Shown here: positions 61,038 to 64,000 of the stretch, in pieces | Layout of the letters: each line of letters opens with the position of its first letter | Numbering within the stretch: the stretch's first letter is position 1 | Source: Chloroflexota bacterium | GTDB lineage: Bacteria > Chloroflexota > UBA11872 | Assembly (NCBI GenBank): GCA_022821645.1 | Contig: JAJEDE010000009.1 | Span: 41,076 to 105,075, forward strand | Length of the DNA: 64,000 nt | Direction of reading: 5' to 3' | Notes under the pieces: model-generated | Seen by the model: the letters and a program-made list of their open reading frames with translations, nothing else | The model's database searches: none | What the model was told of the DNA's origin: nothing | Made by a program: the position numbers and the translations under genes

Positions 61038-62338
61038 TGCCTGGCCTCTCGCAGTTGCTGGCGCAATTGCACCAGCAGATCAATGAACGGCGTCGCGTCG
61101 TCCGACGCCGCATCAGGTTCATGCAGTTCGATGCCCAGCACGCCTAGCAGGCTGGTCAACGTACCCTGCGCTCTCTCAACGTCCGCCGCCGAGCATCCTG
61201 GCGCCAGTCGATTGATGGCGCGCCCGAAGTCGAACAGCGCGCCGATGGCGCGGGGCGCGTTGAAGTCGTCGTCCATGGCGGCTTCAAACGCCCGCCGGGC
61301 AGTTGCAGCCTCGCGGTCCAACTCCGCGCCGGATGTTTCACGTGAAACATCGGCGCGGCCCTGGGCACGGGTGACCGCTAGCAGCCGCTGGTATCCCGTT
61401 CGCGTCTGCTCGATCGCGTCCATCGAAAACTGCAACGGCGACCGGTAGTGCACGCCCAACAGGTAGAGCCGCAGCACGTCGGGCGGCACGTCGGTCAGCA
61501 CGTCGGCCGTGGTGGTGAAGTTCCCCAGCGAGTGCGCCATCTTCTCGCCGTCGGTCAGCACCAGGCCGGTGTGAACCCAGTACGAGACGAACGGCTGGCA
61601 TCCCGTGGCGGCTTCAGACTGCGCAAGCTCGTTTTCGTGGTGCGGGAACATGAGGTCCGCGCCCCCGCCGTGAATGTCGATCTGCTCGCCAAGCGTGCGC
61701 CGGATCATGGTCGAGCACTCGATGTGCCAGCCGGGGCGCCCGCGTCCCCAGGGGCTGTCCCAGGTCACCGAACTCTGGTCGTCCAGCTTCCACAGCGCCC
61801 AGTCGCGCGGGTCGCGCTTCTCGTCGTCAACCGCAATTCGGACGCCGGCGGCGCCGTCTTCCACGGTGCGGCCGCTGAGCGCGCCGTAGTCCTCAAAGGT
61901 CGCTGCGTCGAAATACACCCCGGTGGACGTCGGATAGGCGTGGCCACCGTCGATCAATTCCTGCACGTCCTGGAGGATCCCCGAGATGTTGGCGGTCACC
62001 AGCGGATACTCGTGCGCGCGCCGTACGTTCAGCCGGTCCATCACCTCGAAGTAGGCCTCGGTGTACTCGCGTGACCAATCCAGCGGGTCTCGGTCCGCCG
62101 CGCGAGCCCGGTCGATGATCTTGTCGTCGATGTCGGTGAAGTTCTGGATGTGGCGCACGGCATAGCCGCGGTACTCGAGATATCGCCGGATCACGTCCAT
62201 GTGCACGAACATGAACGCGTGTCCCAGGTGCGGTCGATCCTTGGGCGTCATGCCGCACACGTACATCGTGACCGGATCGCCCAGCGGCTTGAACGGCTCT
62301 TTTTTCCCGGTGAGGGTGTTGGTGATCGCGAGCGTCAA
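60944..62338 (-). CDS. cysS: cysteinyl-tRNA synthetase
   Basis: A 464-residue class I aminoacyl-tRNA synthetase. Zinc ligands specific for cysteine recognition are Cys28 (MYVCGMTP), Cys208 (GWHIECSTM), His233 and the following Glu (MFPHHENE). The HIGH motif is PHLGH (36-40). The KMSKS loop is KMAHSLGN (266-270), with His replacing the second Lys, unusual but in a loop that tolerates some change. The TTG at 62338 is the start, ahead of the TLTGKKEPF block. It is followed by the overlapping rlmB gene, a pairing found in many bacteria. Confidence 0.95.
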   Translation of the reverse strand: MTLAITNTLTGKKEPFKPLGDPVTMYVCGMTPKDRPHLGHAFMFVHMDVIRRYLEYRGYAVRHIQNFTDIDDKIIDRARAADRDPLDWSREYTEAYFEVMDRLNVRRAHEYPLVTANISGILQDVQELIDGGHAYPTSTGVYFDAATFEDYGALSGRTVEDGAAGVRIAVDDEKRDPRDWALWKLDDQSSVTWDSPWGRGRPGWHIECSTMIRRTLGEQIDIHGGGADLMFPHHENELAQSEAATGCQPFVSYWVHTGLVLTDGEKMAHSLGNFTTTADVLTDVPPDVLRLYLLGVHYRSPLQFSMDAIEQTRTGYQRLLAVTRAQGRADVSRETSGAELDREAATARRAFEAAMDDDFNAPRAIGALFDFGRAINRLAPGCSAADVERAQGTLTSLLGVLGIELHEPDAASDDATPFIDLLVQLRQQLREARQWELADRIRDDLGALDVVIEDTPDGTVWRRG

Positions 62339-62374
62339 ATGACGGGACCCCGGCAGGCGTGCGGCATCGGCATT

Positions 62375-62878
62375 TTACGCAGGGGCCTGGGTGGGGCCCC
62401 GCACAACCAGTACGACTGCATGGCAGGCCACGGCCTCGCCGGCGCCCACGGCGTCGACGCCTTCGTTGGTCTTGGCCTTCAGGCTGATGCGCTTGGCATC
62501 GGTTCCCAGCGCCGCCGCTAGCTGTTGCCGCATCGCGTCGGCAAACGGCGAGACCTTGGGCCGTTCCAGCACGATGGTGAGGTCGGCGTTCACCAGGTCC
62601 CAGCCGGCTTTTCGCAAGTCGGCCATGGTCTCGGCAACGAAGCGGGAACTGTCGACGTCGCGATTGGCGGGATCAGTGTCGGGATAGCGGCGGCCGATGT
62701 CGCCGCCGCCGGTGGCTCCCAGGAGGGCGTCCACCAGCGCGTGCATTGCCACGTCGGCGTCCGAGTGGCCGATCGCGCCTCCATCCGGGGCGATGTCCAC
62801 GCCGCCGATCCGCAGCGGATGGTCGGCGCCAAGCCGGTGCAGGTCATAGCCGTTGCCGACCCGGTACTCGGGGAGCAT
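62375..62878 (-). CDS. ispF: 2-C-methyl-D-erythritol 2,4-cyclodiphosphate synthase
   Basis: A 167-residue trimeric enzyme of the non-mevalonate isoprenoid pathway. Metal ligands lie in RVGNGYDLHRL (Asp, His) and IGHSDADVAMHAL (His). Further family blocks are GDIGRRYPDTDP, NADLTIVLERPK and ISLKAKTNEGVDAVG. The usual partner ispD is not next to it; cysS follows after 36 bases on the same strand, as in many genomes where ispD-ispF-cysS cluster. Confidence 0.95.
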   Translation of the reverse strand: MLPEYRVGNGYDLHRLGADHPLRIGGVDIAPDGGAIGHSDADVAMHALVDALLGATGGGDIGRRYPDTDPANRDVDSSRFVAETMADLRKAGWDLVNADLTIVLERPKVSPFADAMRQQLAAALGTDAKRISLKAKTNEGVDAVGAGEAVACHAVVLVVRGPTQAPA

Positions 62879-62916
62879 GGGCTGGGCCGGTGAGGTCGCC
62901 GGCTCGTCGGATTCGC

Positions 62917-63912
62917 CTACCAGTAGTCCTCGGTGATGACCTGGGACTCGCGGCCTTCGGTCTCGAATCCCTGCTCAACCAGGACGCCCTTGGCGTCGGA
63001 AATCATGTCGGGGTTACCGCACAGGTAGACCGCCGAGCCTTCCGGCGTCAGGCGCTCCGTCAGGGCGGCCAGCGGTTCGTCGGGCAGCCAGGGTTCCACG
63101 CGGCCGCTCATTTCCTTGCCGCAGATCAGGCGCACGGTGTCGTTGGCGCGTCCGCGGCCCATGCCCTCGCCGAAGTTGGGGTCGCTGTCCGGCCGGCTGA
63201 CGGTTGGGATGTAGACCAGCCCGAAACCGGGATCGGCCGCCATGCGCTCCAACTCGTCCTTGTAGCCCAGCTGGTCGGCATAGGAGACGCCGTGGACGAT
63301 GGTCAGTCGCCGGTCCACCTGGCCGGTTTCCTGGTACTCCTGCCACGCGACGCGCGCCATCGAGACGAACGGCGCCAGCCCGGTGCCGGTAGCCACGCAG
63401 ATGGCGTCCGGCTGGCTGGTGCGGGAGAGCGTGAAGCGTCCGGCCGGTCGCGGCATGTAGAGAATCTCGTCGCCCGGCTTGTGCCGCCAGAGCGTGCCCG
63501 TAAACACCCCGGGAACGTTGGAGCCGTCCTCGTGCGCGTCCCGCACCAGGATCACGTAGAACTCCAGGTAACTCAGGTCCAGCGGGGCCGAGCCAATGGA
63601 AAGTTGCCGCGGCCGCGGGTCGTCGGTGGGCTGGTCCCAGAACGCCAGCATCGTGTACTGGCCGGCCTCGAACGTTGCAAAGTCGCTGCCGTCCGGCCGG
63701 CGGATCGTGAAGATCGCGATGTCCTCGTCGTCCAGCAGTTCCCAGTGATCCAGCACGGCCCGTTCCATCCGTTCGCGAATGTCGCGGCGCTTGCGCGGGG
63801 TGCGGCGTGGCGTGGTTGGGGCGGATCGGGCGTCGGACACGCGGAACTCCAGTTTGGGGCGGGGAGGGTAGTGGCCGCGGTTGCGAGGGGCGAGCGGCGA
63901 GGACGGTTCCAT
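62917..63912 (-). CDS. ferredoxin/flavodoxin-NADP reductase-like flavoprotein
   Basis: A 331-residue protein. The FAD domain has RQLSIGSAP in place of the usual RxYS motif. The NADP domain has CVATGTGLAPFVSM and VYLCGNPDMISD, and the end is EDYW, an aromatic C-terminus of the kind that stacks on FAD in FNR enzymes. About 45 polar residues precede the FAD barrel, so a later start (for example GTG near 63840) is possible. It should pass electrons between NADPH and ferredoxin or flavodoxin, which would suit ispG/ispH in the isoprenoid pathway of the neighbouring ispF; that link is inference. Confidence 0.85.
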   Translation of the reverse strand: MEPSSPLAPRNRGHYPPRPKLEFRVSDARSAPTTPRRTPRKRRDIRERMERAVLDHWELLDDEDIAIFTIRRPDGSDFATFEAGQYTMLAFWDQPTDDPRPRQLSIGSAPLDLSYLEFYVILVRDAHEDGSNVPGVFTGTLWRHKPGDEILYMPRPAGRFTLSRTSQPDAICVATGTGLAPFVSMARVAWQEYQETGQVDRRLTIVHGVSYADQLGYKDELERMAADPGFGLVYIPTVSRPDSDPNFGEGMGRGRANDTVRLICGKEMSGRVEPWLPDEPLAALTERLTPEGSAVYLCGNPDMISDAKGVLVEQGFETEGRESQVITEDYW

Positions 63913-64000
63913 GATACGTGGCGCTGCCGGGTCCGGCGGCGGGCGAGCCGCCGCGCCCCCAGGCGTGGTCGCTCCCAGGTGGCGGCCCCTTCTTAGGGGC

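Noticed and set aside
62746..63996. A long plus-strand frame at the right end of the window
   Set aside because: Antisense of ispF and the reductase gene; no domain and an Arg/Gly/Ala-biased composition.

Overview
The window is GC-rich (visibly mid-60s percent for most of its length), uses many GTG and some TTG starts, and has few strong Shine-Dalgarno sites and many 4-bp ATGA/GTGA gene overlaps. The set of genes (plant-type leucine-rich-repeat lipoproteins, PD40 propellers, BNR/Asp-box propellers, a single nine-gene ATP synthase cluster followed by murA and an mreB-like gene, and many Gfo/Idh/MocA dehydrogenases, creatininases, amidohydrolases and a sulfatase) fits an uncultured, probably marine or host-associated, Chloroflexota bacterium. 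The phylum is an inference from gene content, not something the sequence proves.

Layout. 1-3328: end of a surface-polysaccharide cluster (truncated sugar-nucleotide epimerase, O-antigen ligase-like membrane protein, family-2 glycosyltransferase) meeting a sulfatase head-on. 5336-12330: a surface-protein and decay zone with an LRR lipoprotein, a small DUF3054-like membrane protein, tRNA-Leu(UAA), a frameshifted fibronectin-III/metzincin remnant, a PD40 plus LRR lipoprotein, a second LRR remnant and a NYN-domain nuclease-like gene. 12363-12550 carries a hairpin-forming direct repeat. 13733-20989: a catabolic-looking run (two Gfo/Idh/MocA proteins, two amidohydrolases, a DegT-type aminotransferase, an SRPBCC protein, an SMP-30 lactonase and a lipoprotein). 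21166-26910: an AT-richer island holding a nuclease-NACHT STAND protein and a DNA methyltransferase fused to an HNH domain, bordered on the left by a broken creatininase tail and on the right by an intact tandem creatininase pair. This is the best candidate for an undescribed defence system.

28874-42317: housekeeping, with coaX-coaBC, an MFS transporter, recJ, rel, a divergent plsY, degV, a glycerate kinase and a LysM protein, mostly overlapping and co-directional. 42506-44509: an Asp-box propeller. 44871-51545: the complete F1Fo ATP synthase operon, followed by murA, mreB and a 2-hydroxyacid dehydrogenase that ends in a very strong hairpin. 55255-63912: mostly minus-strand metabolism (gntR, folE, rpiB, folB, rlmB/trmH, cysS, ispF, an FNR-type reductase), interrupted by a tandem pair of thymidylate-kinase-like genes, the second of which has lost the P-loop lysine, and a second NYN gene.

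Together the window couples core metabolism (CoA, folate, isoprenoid, ATP, cell wall) with accessory patches whose base composition and broken genes show repeated gain and loss of DNA. Function calls rest on recognisable motifs read by eye; no database search was possible.
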